DNA of 64,000 nucleotides from Atrichornis clamosus. Taxonomy: Eukaryota > Chordata > Aves > Passeriformes > Menuridae. The stretch lies in NCBI GenBank assembly GCA_013400975.1, contig WBMZ01010877.1, forward strand, positions 86,110-150,109, read 5' to 3'. Position 1 is the first letter of the stretch. Each line of letters starts with the position of its first letter. The position numbers and the translations under genes were made by a program. The notes below the pieces were generated by a model, which worked only from the letters and a program-made list of their open reading frames with translations, had not been told where the DNA came from and did no database searches. Below, one piece after another: positions 27,001-39,300 of this stretch.

Positions 27001-28609
27001 TTTTACAACTTTAGTTTGGCACCATTTAATGTATGCAATAAGAAGCTCCCTAATTAAACTGTTCTCCCCTCCCGTATGCCCTGCAAGAATCCATTTTGTG
27101 CGCAAAATAGCCTGTGCAGGCTTAATAAGTGGTTACTCAATGTTTTGCTTTTTTTCCTTTGTCACTCAGAAATGTAGCCATAAGCTTAATTGGTTGCTGT
27201 AAGTACCGAATTGCCCACTCACATGTGGCTTTCCGTATGGTGCCTGTAAGAATGCCTTGGGATTATTTCTGTGTTTCTTTTCACATCTGCAATCCCCTTC
27301 CTCTGCTTCTGCACATGCCATGCTGAAGCACATAAGTAAAAGGTAAATACGTCCAGTAATATGAGCTGCCTTCATTGTGATGTGGTATTTAATGTCTTGA
27401 TTGTCATCTCTTGGCACTGTTATACATTAAATCCCTGGCATATCAAGTCACTCTGAAAATAAGGACTGGAACGTGCTTGTTTTCTGTTACTAGGTGTCAT
27501 CAAATAGAAAATCTCTGGTAGAAGTATAAGCAAAGTTATCCATTTATCTAGGGTAGCATTTTTTCACTACCAGTGCCTACCTGTCCTGTTTACTATTTTC
27601 CTACATATGCCTTCCCACTTCTGTAAAAAATGAGGCGGAAAATTCTATGTGCAAAAGCTGCATAATCTGAGGCTGTGCCATGACATAATTCTGGACACAC
27701 ATGGGAAAAAACATGAAATGGAATCACTGAGATAATCCTTCAGAGAAGTCAATAAGCAGAATTAGAAATTTTGCATCCAACCTAGTGACCTAAACTGAGC
27801 CAATCTGGTACATATTCTGTTTGTTTAAAGGCAAAGCTCAGTGAGAAATCAGATGTCATTGGTTCTTCTGAGATTCTGGTAGTATATCCTATTTTAGCCA
27901 AATATTTTAGTTGTTCTCTTCTTTGACTTGTCAAAATATTTTATTTCCCCTTCTATTGTTGCCTCAGTTAGTTGTCTGCTGCCCCTTTTGCTAAATAGAT
28001 CTTTAATTCTTATTTTTATACATTTGACTGTAGCTTCCTGCTTAGCCAGGTTGAGTCCTTTCTTAGACTTCTGTTTTATCCACCTGCCACTTGTTCTTCT
28101 CCATGATTTTACAGTTCTTTCCTACATCTGTTGTTATTATCTTCTCAACATGTTTTCCCCCTGAGGGTTTACCTCTGGGGATTTTTGGTTTTTAGCTGAT
28201 TTCATTCTCTTGGCACTACAGATTCTTTTCTGATTTTTCTTGCATCCATCTCACTCACCTTCAGTTCTGGTGTGGCTTCATCAAGGTAATCTTTCCAAAA
28301 TTTCAGCCTTCGCTTGGTCAGATGCTCCGAGACCTTTCCCTTCTCCAACATCCTTGCTTCTTGGGCTCCCATAATGTGTTTAGCTCTTACTTTTAGTTCT
28401 TTTTAAGTCAGTTCTGTCTCTTCTTCCACACACACTTTTACTCTTACCATCAACAAGTTCAATTTCATCATGGTTTAACCTTATGCTACTTTTTTCATTC
28501 TTCTTCCGAAGTGTTTATCCAATTCCTTCCTTTCTGTACATGCATCAGTGGGTTTTCTTTTCTGGAAAAAAGTAGACAGGAGAGATGGACTCCTTGGCCT
28601 GCAGCAGCC

Positions 28610-28640
28610 AAAATAAAAAAAAAATTTAAAAAAAAATTTC
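28610..28640 (+). repeat. A-rich low-complexity patch
   Basis: About 30 nt of A runs broken by T, partly self-complementary (A runs flanking ATTT). It borders the pyrimidine-rich block to its left. No function is implied. Confidence 0.8.
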
Positions 28641-29913
28641 ATTCATATAAATTGATGTAATCATCAATTTGCCTTCTGAGGATGGCTTCTTTCTCATTTT
28701 AGTGGGTTCTGGGTTTAGCATATATACTAGCACAACTTTTTCTGAAATCTTAGCATAAATATTGATCAAGTCTTGTTGGTCATACACAAATTCTGTTTTT
28801 TCTGAAGATAGCTTACAGGTAAGAGTAGGAAAAAATGTTTAAACTTAAGGAACAAATTGTATATAGGTATTATTAATTTCCTCCCTAATTTGAATTTTTC
28901 ACTGAAGTTTCTGAATTACTACAGCTCCCCTCCCCACCCCAATTTCAGCAGACATCTTTGCACTTATTTTTGTCCTTTCTTCTAAAAATCTTCATTGTTT
29001 GCCTGAAAACTTTTTAAGAGAAAAATAGTAAATTGAAGCAAATAATTATTACAGAGCATTTTTGAGAAAATAATTTTAATTTTGTAATGGTTTGAGAAAT
29101 TAAAAATGAAGTCTTATTATATCAAGAACTTTACAATAAAAACTTAATTGATCTTCTATTTGAAATCCTCATAAGTGTTCCTTATATTTGGACCTTACTC
29201 AAGGACTAGCTGATAAGGTACTTGTGTCCTTATCATACACCTAAAAATGAAAGTAAATAGTATTTTCAATGAAAAACCCAGTGTGCATTCCAAATGTGTC
29301 AGTGCAGCCCTTCTGCAGAATACCAAACAGCTGTAGTCCTTAGGGCATGCTAACTTTCAAAAATGAGAACAGGCAACATTTTAATAGGCAATCTTAAGGG
29401 AAAGGGCAATCTTTCTTCCTGCAGAAAGACTATAGTGAAAATGCATTCCATAAATATTTGACCTCTTTAAATACAAACTGGGCAGAATTGTTCATTTTCA
29501 CAGGTAGTATGCTAGAGTGTAAGAAATTGAGGAACATGGGAAAAATACAGTAGATTTCCAGCTTCTGATAAAAAAATATTGCAAATGGACTTGCATGTCT
29601 GCACAAAGGAGAAGTTTGGAGAATGTAAACTGTATGGATATACTGTATCTGAGGGTAAAAAATAAAGTTAGTACCCTTAGTCTCACATCAACCAGATTTT
29701 GCCTTTCCCCAGACACATGATTAGTGAATGGCAAGAGACATGTTTCAGTATCCCGGTGTATCCCCAGCTATTACTGTGCTGATAAATAGCCATTCTTATT
29801 TTTAATATTCTGAGAAAAGGAGAAAACAGAATCAACTATAGTTACAGTTGCTTCACTAACTGGCTTCTGACAATCTTAGCTCTCCTATTCCCTGTCTTGG
29901 GTTAGGTACATGT

Positions 29914-29972
29914 ACAGTACAGTGCATGGGATTTTCAATGCATTTACAGTACATGGCATTTTAAATGCATTT
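29914..29972 (+). repeat. Imperfect tandem duplication of about 30 bp
   Basis: Two adjacent copies share the pattern ACAGTACA...GCAT...ATTTT...AATGCATTT, at 29914-29945 and 29946-29972. The second copy is 5 bp shorter. This looks like a local slippage duplication in the intron. Confidence 0.8.
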
Positions 29973-32900
29973 ATTTTAATGCTTTCCAAATTGTTATTCA
30001 TTAATCCTGATGGAAAGCTAGGTGTTTACATGACGCAAGTCCTTCTTGCTAGCTGTAAATTAAAGAAAATAAAAATATATACATGCTCTTCTAATGTCAT
30101 TTTATGAACATTGTATATGCAGATAGTAAAAGATAAGTTGTCTTTTTTAAAACTAATGTAATACCTTTGTTAAAGTAGAATTTGTCTTCAGGAAAAACAC
30201 TACTTAAAACAATACCAGTCTTCTGAATAATGACATTATTGAGTTGTTGACAAAGAAGGAATAATAGATTTTACATGAATGACCTCCTGAATTACATTAG
30301 TTATACACTCATTTTAGAATTATTTGCGTAAATTAAATGTGTATCTAGTTAGGTCACCTTTTCATATATGTATGTGCTGATTTGCATTATGGTTTCATTA
30401 ACAGTCATCCCCAAGTCTTAACCTTGCCTTTATACTACTCCATGCCAAAATTAATTTTCATTTACATGGTCTTAGTCTTGCCCATAATGTGTTTATGTTT
30501 CATAAAGGCATAAATGAATGTTAAAAATTAGCAAGTTATTCTATTTGCTCTTCTCTCTTTTACTAGAAACTTATCTGTGTGATAAGTAATGTTAGCATCA
30601 CACTCTCTGCCTTGGCTATTGTTTTATCCCATTATGGTCTCATAGGCAATTAATATTCTAACCAAAAGACTTTGAAGAAGGCTATTATAGTTCCATTTAA
30701 CGGCCTGTTGCCTGCCCTTTACTTTGAAATTAGCCTGTATTTACACAGATTTTTTTAAATTTTTTTTTTAATTGGGGGATTTTTTGGGGATGGGCTTGGA
30801 GCTTTTTCTGCTGCAGGATAGGGATTTATGTATTTGACTTACTTAGATGACATTTGTCTTACACTGTGAACACAGGGACTATTTTGAAGTACACTGTGTG
30901 TCTTATTATAAATCACTAGTCAGTTCAATTCTGTTGGAAGCTGAATATATATGAAATGTAGTTAAAATAGCTGTCCATTTGTGTTCATGGGTAGATGCTC
31001 AATATTTCTTTATTTGTTTCTCCTAAACTGTGTATTTTGTTCCTCTGCTACATACTTTCTCAGTTTCTTCAGCAGTGATGCAAAACACACGATTTGTTGC
31101 AGACCAGCAACAAAAACTATCCTGAAGAGACCCCCGCACGCTTTCATCACAAACATTAAAGGTTGGATGTAAGAGAATGGCTGGTAGGAAGAGCATCTAG
31201 ACGTGGATGGTGATGAACCTTTTTCTCTCAGTGACTTTGCAGATTTTGGAGATGATCTGTGCATTTGAGGCACATTGAGGAACAGATAGTAAGGAAGAAA
31301 AAATATCGCTTCACTGTTTATGTCTGGACAGGTTATGGCTGTTATATTTGGCGTCCTACTAACTCAGAAAGAAATCGTCAATTCTGCCTTTGTCTTTCTG
31401 AAAATGTTTTGATAATGAGGTGGTTTGGATTTTTTTGGACAAAGAGTTCCCTGTACTTCAAAAGCTGTCTGTATTTCCATTTCCTTGCAAATAATTGGGC
31501 TCCTTAAGGACAACCTTGAAGAATAAGTATCCAATGCTTATACTTCCTGAGGCTGGGCAATGTACAACATATTCAAATGAGGAAATGGTTCAGTAAGTGT
31601 CGTGAAACATCATGCCCTGAGACAAAAATGCTGCTCTATGACATTATATATAAGAATACTGTGTAGAGATCCTGTTGATAACCAAACCTCATAATAAGTC
31701 CTTGAAAGCCACAGAACTACTCTGATGCCTGAATTTTTCTTGGGAATCCTTAGATTTTGGAATGTGGTGGGGCAGATGCTGATGCTATCAAGTATGCCAC
31801 AGGCACCACCAGCAATGCCAGCATGTCCAACCTGTTTGTCTGTGAACCTTCCAGATAGCCGTGGATTCTTTCCATCAACATCTTGCTTCCCCTGCTGGAT
31901 GGGGAAACAGGTTTGACTTGTGCAATATGGTCAGAACATAACCATGTTTATTGTCCTGAATGAGACTGCAGAGAGCTCTCGAGCAAGTGCCCCTAAAGAG
32001 CACTAATCACATGGCTTCCTTTTTTAAGTATTCTTTTTCCTGACTCTCTCTTTTTGCCACCTGTGTACCGGCCTTTCTCTGCCCTGCTCTCCTGTCAGGT
32101 AAACAACGTTTCAGTAACTACTTTCTCCTCATTCCTCCCCATTTTGCTACATCTGCACCCATATTTGATACTTCTGATACTGTTACCTAGATGATTTTCA
32201 CTCCTGTAGTATTACAGAAAGAGTTACCAAGATTCTGCTGGCCTTGCAAGACTTGACTCTCCAAAGGCACCCAGTGCTTCCCTTTGGTGGTCTGTGAAGC
32301 CTTGCCATTTCTCACTTTACTCTGGTGAAGGATCGGTGAAATTCTGCCATCCCACATGGCACTATCTGTAGCTTTTGTCAGCCTCTCATTTCATTATCTG
32401 GCATGTCTGACAATTTCTTGTGTCATGTCCAGCACTTTTCTGTGTCCTATCCAGTTAGCCTAACTTCAGTGGAGACCCAATTGGCCTTCTCATCTTCTTG
32501 CACCCCTACCAGTATAGAGGTGCAATCAAGTCTGAGGGCAGTTTTGAAAGCTAGAGGGTGTTCTAACTTCCCTGAATAGCCACTACTATACAAACTGCAA
32601 AAGGAGACATAGCAGTAAGTCTAGAGCTTCTCTTTGACGCTTCTAGTCAGCTGTGTACGTTTATATTGTTTATTTAAAATTTAACATGAGAACTGTGCCT
32701 AGCAGAGACGGAATTAAAATTATTTAGCAACTATACATTAATACTGAACAGCAAGTTGTGAACAATGATAAATTACCTTGATCGTTGTATTTATTCTTGA
32801 TTCAACATGTTGAAACTTATTTCAGTTAAAACTGAATAATAGCAAAAAATGAAGTCTGATACTCTAAGTTTTTATATAGCAATGCAGAAGGCATTGCATT

Positions 32901-35900
32901 CAGAGGATGCAAGAGAACTTTCAAGAGTTCAAAGAGAATTTATACAGGCCTATAGACTTGTGAAATTTGTGGTAGGATTCTGTAATGATGGCGGGGGATT
33001 TAGTCCTGCTCTATATTTCTTTAAACAGTTCCTTTATATTTTCGTGAGGTACTGTTTCCGTAGTTGCTCTGGGGGTAGACTGGCATCTCCCAAATCATAC
33101 CTCTTCAGTAATGAATGTAAAAGGTCAAACTGAAGTAGGCAAACACTAGAGCACTGAGGAGACACAGTAAGTCCCTGCCTGCCCACTACTGAGAGCCTAG
33201 GAAAGGTAATTCTAGCACAGAGGAAAAAACTTCAAGAAAGGGACATACAGATCAGGATGGTCTGAAAGGTGAAGTGTTTTGCAATTATGTAAGAATAATA
33301 ATTTAAACATATTCTTTTGTTTGAGGTTCAGTTTCTTGGGTTAACATTGTGCATGTAATTGTAACTATAAGAATGCCTCAGAAACCTAAGTAGAAAATAA
33401 AGTATTTGTCTACTTTTCTTGTCATTTTAACTGATAGATTACTTTGTTATACTATATTTTCCTTAATAAAGTAATAACAATGGGGGTTTTTTGGTGCTCC
33501 CAGATAATCTTTCTTTTGTTTCTGCAAATCCACGTTAAATGTAGTTCTTAATGCACATGAATGAGTCATTGTTATTGTTAGTGCTATGTGGCTCATACCT
33601 TAGAAATTATGTCATTCATTTGAAATTGCAACACAATCACAATGGATTATTTTGGTTGAGATATGTGGGTGTGATCAGATATTAAGCTGTATAAAACCAG
33701 TATCTCAATACAGAACACTTTCTCAAATTGCTCTGCTATTGTACTGCTAATGTATACCTAGATGGCAATGGATGGTGGAGGGCTTCTAGTTACTCAGGTT
33801 TCAAAGTGATGTTTTCTTGTGAAAAATCATATGAGAACGAATATGATGTATGTAGCAGGCCAGCAGTGAGTTGAAAATTTATACATTAAAAAGGAAGTAA
33901 TGTAGATTTAAATTTATCTTTCTAATATTGGAAAGATAGGCCACCAGCTTTATACAAATTAAAAACTTGAAAGAAAGCTGAATTCTAAGGCTGAAGTGGA
34001 ATCTTTGGTAGTTCAGAGATGGTCAAAAACCATTTTTCTACTGGTTAGATTAAACTAAAACATTCTATTCCTTGCTTGGTATCAGCCTTTTAGCAGGAAC
34101 TGAAGATAAGAGAGCCTGTGGAAGAAAAAAAATGAAGGGAGAGGATTTAGAGAATCCAAAGAGTATTTGTCTTGACTTAGAGAAAAAATGGACAGATTGT
34201 AGGATCTTTGTAAAACAGAAAAAAATGTAATGGGAAGGAAGGCATGGAAAAGGAATGCCTAGGAAATGGATTCAATGCTGGAAGTTAACTAAGATGGATT
34301 GATGTATGTTGATTTCAAATTTACAATTATTTGATCTGAATTAGCCAGAGATTATAATGCATGAGATAGTTGTCTGTGACAGTGGGGAGCTAGACTTAAT
34401 ACTATAGGAGATTCTTTTCCTGTAGGTCTTTGAAGGTGACAGTGCTGTGATCCATACTGAAACAGAAGACAGATCCTGAAAAAAACCCCACCTAGTCTGC
34501 ATCTATAAATAAAAGTTTTGATACAATGTTTTCAATGAAGAGGAACATCTACAGTTGTGTTGTTCTTTAATTCCTCCTGCTTTTGTGTGTTAATTTAGAA
34601 CTCTTCATCATTTACCAAAAAAGCTAGACAAGTTTTGCCATCAACATGTGTGTTTATGGAAGCAAGAATACAGGTGCATGACATTTAATCACTGTGGTTT
34701 GATAGGCTCATATTCTCAATCTGGAATTTATGTAATGCTTTGTGTAGAAATAATGATTACCCTCATATTTTTTCATTCATTAGATGGGGAAAGAAAATAC
34801 AACAGTTTGCATTTTTCAAAGATAAGAAATAAACTTCTTTTTTTCTAGATTCATACAATGGATTTTATACCCTTGAGTGTGTCATTAGCAATTAATATAA
34901 AAAATCCTTGCCTGTTGAGTCACAAACTTGCAGTTTTGCATTGAAAAATAATTTTCATTCCTTCCCTATTCTTTTCATAAAGTATACAGTAGACTGAATA
35001 TTAATCCTCACTACATCTGTATATTAATTGCCAACAGTTTTGTCTAAATATATTACTGTATTAAAAATAGCTAAAGATTATTGTTATCAAAAGAGAGAAA
35101 AAAAATCAAAACCTTGCTGGCAATTTCCTGTTCTATATTTTCTTCATCACAGAATATTTTTCCTTTGTGAAAGAAACTCAAAAGCACTCAAGCATTACAA
35201 TCTAGGCCACAGAGATTTAAAAATAATTATAATTTTATTTTTCTCTGAAATCTTAGAAGTCTTGAAAGGGCCCCCTTCAGAAAGGGAGATTTCTATGTTA
35301 TACAGATGCAGTCATATTTGAAAAAACCTTTAGTGCTGCATGTGTAGATCAAAATTATGTTATCTCCTTGTAAAGCAGTAGAAGTGTATCTATAACATCC
35401 AAGAGAACTGGAATGGAAATTTGAGCAGGAGGAACAAACTTGGCATATTTTGACTGTGCTTTGAAAATTCTGGAATATTTGATTGTCCTGACTGATTGTT
35501 TATCTACTGAAAATCAATATCCAAAATGTTGGTCTCACATTAAGTATTTCTATGAATCTTCAAATGCTTTAGTACCCTTCAAGAAAGGTTTTCTCATTAA
35601 TATGCAAATATATGGATAGTATGCAAGGTACACTGCATACTCTTATTATTCATTTTTTTTAACAGAACATAAAAATTAAAAAAATTGCACTGCAACAGAT
35701 TTTTTACAGAAATGTGGCTTTTTGCTTTTTTGGGTTACCTAGCCAACTTTTATTTGTTTGTGTGTCCTTGTTACCTGAGATTGTCAAGCATGATGGGGAG
35801 TGGACAAAATCTAGAAATTTTAAAAAGTTTTTGTAAAAGAGACTAGAAAAACACACCAATGAAGGTGGAGTGGGAAAAACAGAGTCCAGGCTTTTTTGTT

Positions 35901-36237
35901 CTCCTTGGTATGACATATTACTGCTCCAAAGACACATTTGAAAATTTGCACAGGTAACCAGATTGCCCATTCCTTCTATTACTCTGCCCCTCTATCCTAC
36001 TATGGAATAAGAAAGAGTGTTTTAAGGAATTTAGGCAAATACAGATTGCGAACTAAAAACTCACATAATTTGCTCTGTTGATATGATAGATATTTCAGTG
36101 TATCTGCTAATGTTTGTCAGGCTGCTCACATAGAAAGTTAGCGTACAGTTCAGCCTTATACTTCTTAAATTAAACAACTAGTATACAGCTTTTTTAAAGA
36201 CCTCATTGTGAGGTAGCATATATTCTCTCTGCTTGTC

Positions 36238-36345
36238 TTCATAGCAGAGGTGCTCCAGCCCCCAGTCATCTTCATGACCCTCCTCTGGACCCACTCAAGC
36301 AGGGCCATATCTTCCTTATGCTGGCAAACACAGAGCTGAATGTAT
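36238..36345 (-). mobile_element. Short CR1 LINE fragment, reverse orientation
   Basis: Read on the minus strand this encodes a decayed version of the CR1 reverse-transcriptase tail: a stretch like HKEDMALLEWVQRRVMKMTGG followed by WSTSAM. It matches the CR1 segment that normally reads KDMDLLERVQRRATKMIRGLEHLSYE. On the plus strand the diagnostic stretch is CCTCCTCTGGACCCACTCAA. Only about 110 bp are recognisable and neither the 3' tail nor the upstream reverse transcriptase is seen. Antisense to the host gene. Confidence 0.85.
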
Positions 36346-39300
36346 ACAAGACCAAATAAAAAATTACAATTGTCGTGAATTATTGTGTGTTTCAGTCACG
36401 GCTTCTTTCTGTTTCCTAAAATTCAGAATCCTGATGGCTGTAAATAAGAAGTGTGCAAGTTCAGTGTAATAGAAAACTATGAGGAAAACAAGCCCCTTTT
36501 ATTCATGTTGTTAAGGTTCAAAATTTCTAGTGGTTTCTTTTACCTGTAAACAGGTGTATTTTAAAAATTGCTATTTCCTGTGAGATCTGATTTCCCCAAA
36601 GTTTGTGTCATAGAAATGAAGATTTGTAATCTGTTTCTAAAATATTTACTTTTTATATATATTTAATTTACATTCCTCTGTTGATTTCAAGTCATCTGGA
36701 ATTGACTGCAAATTGAAAGATTGCTATAATCACCATAATAACCTTTTATTAGAACTTTGAACTCAGAAGGAAACTGAAGCCTATGGAGGTCACAGAAGAT
36801 GTTTATGTGTCTTTTGCAGTTAATCCCACTTAGCAATTACAATTTCTGAAGCTATTTTTTTTCCAGTCGATTGGAGGGGGATTTATTTTGTACTATTCTA
36901 AGTTGATCATAACACTGAGTCATGTATCTGAGAGATCCAGAAGATGAGTGAGCCACAGATCTCCTGAGATCTCTGCTGTTGATAGCAGTAATGGAAGGTA
37001 AAAAAATCCTCCTCCAGCACTGCAGAAGTGCTTAGTGGTTGCACCTGATGATAATTCAGGTTACAGAACTTAGGAGTGAGATGGATTCTGCATGCTTCCT
37101 CAAGATGTTATTGTAGTTTCTGAGAACAGGATTCTCCAAGGAGCAGTGTGATGAGGTGAGCAAGAGATAGGCAGTGTCTCTGCAGATTCCTGGTTCTTGG
37201 GATTATTTCTGCAGAGCAGAACTTTCCTGGATCCCTGATGTATATGTCCTCTGTAGAACCACAGAGGGAAATGGTTTGTCTCCTGTAAATACAGAACACT
37301 GCACTCTTTTAATCATTCCTTTACCAACTTTTGGCTGGAGAAGCATGCCCTGTAGCATTTCAGTCACTTCATTTTTTTTTTTTCCCTTTACCTATGATAA
37401 GGATTAATTCTCTGGAGGGTATTTTTCAACCCTGAGGCCAAAAAGCTGTGTTCTTATATCATGGTAAATTTACATGTAAATGTAGTCAGGATTAAATTCA
37501 AGTATCCAAGTAAAGAATTAATTTAGTGCTTGTTGACTGTTTTAATTCCCTTCCTTGCAAGTAATATTTTTCTTCTGTTTTCAGTGTTCCTGAAATACTT
37601 AAATGTTTAAAAACCTTTAAGAAATCAGTATTAATAAGTGATTGTGCATGCAGCCAGTGTGCATTTGCCAAGGCACAGTCAGGGAGAATGGTGTTTCTTT
37701 TCTCTACGTGAGCCCATAAATTATGTTGTGATTACACATAAAGATGCCTGAAGTCACAGATTCTTCCATAAGAAAACAGATTTCTGTGGGACAGTGTGGC
37801 TGGTGATGCCTGATTTTATGTGTGACCAACTAATGTTAGAGCTTATTGCTACGTCCTATCAACACTGTCAGTCTTCAGAAGGCTTTGCTTCAGTTCAGTG
37901 AAAGGAATAGAGACTGGGTTTCTTTATTTTTTTGTTTTCTCAAGAAGGGAGTTTCAGAGTCAAGAGTGGAAGGATTGGTCTTTCATTTTATAAACAATTG
38001 CTTTTATAAATACTGGGCTCACTGCTAGGCATGGTGATGTGCACCAGAGTGCATCGCCAATAAATACAGGCCACATAACTGTTGCAATCCATCAGTTCGC
38101 TGATCCTCTGGCTAAAAAGTCACTTTGCAGTTCAACCATGTCCCAAGGGTGTATCAAATTTCATGCCTCATTTTTAACCTTGGACTAGTACTTATAAAAA
38201 CCATACACACTCATGCTTTGCATTAGGAGTTCTAATTTGGCAAAAATTACTGATGCTTAATCTTTTGCTTTTGAAGATCATAATGGAATTCAGAAAACTG
38301 TTTCCAAAGTTCCCTAAAAAATGAATCTGTATGTATCTGTGACATATGGCATATATAAGTCCACTAAGCTTTGACTTTTTACCTGTTAATGCTTTATGCT
38401 TGTAGAAGAATCCTCTGAAACGTAATTTACAAACCTCAGCATCAGAGTACAATTATAGAATGGGATAACAGTGGTTGAACTGCACGCCAGCTAGGGAACT
38501 AAATGATAGCAGTCAGATCTTTGGATTAGTATCCCATCAACCTCTATAGAAGAAGAGAGACTGTCTTAGTATTTATAGAGATATTTTTTCAGTCATACTA
38601 ACTCCTTGGATTGCATAATAAACAGGGTTTTGGAACAGAATATAATCAGGCTGCAATGACTTTAAAGATTCTTAGGATATCCAACAACTTTGCTCATAAT
38701 TGAGGTTTTGCTGTTGCTATGATTTTTTTAATATTTAGAAGATTCAGTATAATTAATACTTATAGAAGGGAAGAGGAATTTTTTTTTTCTTATCCCTTGA
38801 ATATCAATCATGTTAGGCCTGGAAAATGTCTGATAGTCGCAAGTAGCGGCTCAGACATAAACAAGAAATGAAGAGCAAAGTCTTCTAATGAAGTATGCCA
38901 ATATCAGTCTGAAGGTGGAATAACAACCCCTTTCAAGCAGAGATGAAGGAGTCTGAATGTGAGGGAGGTAAGGAGTGGAACTCATTTTGTAATTCCCCTT
39001 TCACCTAAATGAGGACTAAATTTATCTGGCCATGCTGCTCTATGAGAGCTTTGGTGTTTATTTGTTTTATTTCCATAAGAGAAATCTAATTTTAGAAATC
39101 TGTTGGTAATTATCTGGTTTTGTTGTGGGAAAATGGGCACTTGGGTTCTGCGTATAGTGGATTATTGTTTGGGGGGTGCGGATGGCATTTGCTATAGAAT
39201 CACATCCTGAAAGTTATATACTCATGGCTGGGAGTATTTTGCCATGCTTTTTGTAGTATTTGTGAGTGGTATTGCTTCCCAACAAATATTGTTTGGTCCA

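Larger units (their letters stand above)
24009..36237 (+). other. CNTNAP2: Intron, 12 kb without a recognised element
   Basis: AT-rich intronic DNA with no exon and no transposon copy that I can identify. Points of note are a pyrimidine-rich, strand-asymmetric block at about 27900-28560, an A/T-rich low-complexity patch at about 28610-28640, and a short imperfect tandem repeat at 29914-29972. Around 31700-31920 overlapping frames stay open on both strands without resembling a known protein. All open frames are short. Confidence 0.65.

Noticed and set aside
38025..38170. Possible SINE or LTR fragment near AATAAATACAGGCC
   Set aside because: No tRNA-like box A/B pair, terminal repeats or known element sequence could be recognised.
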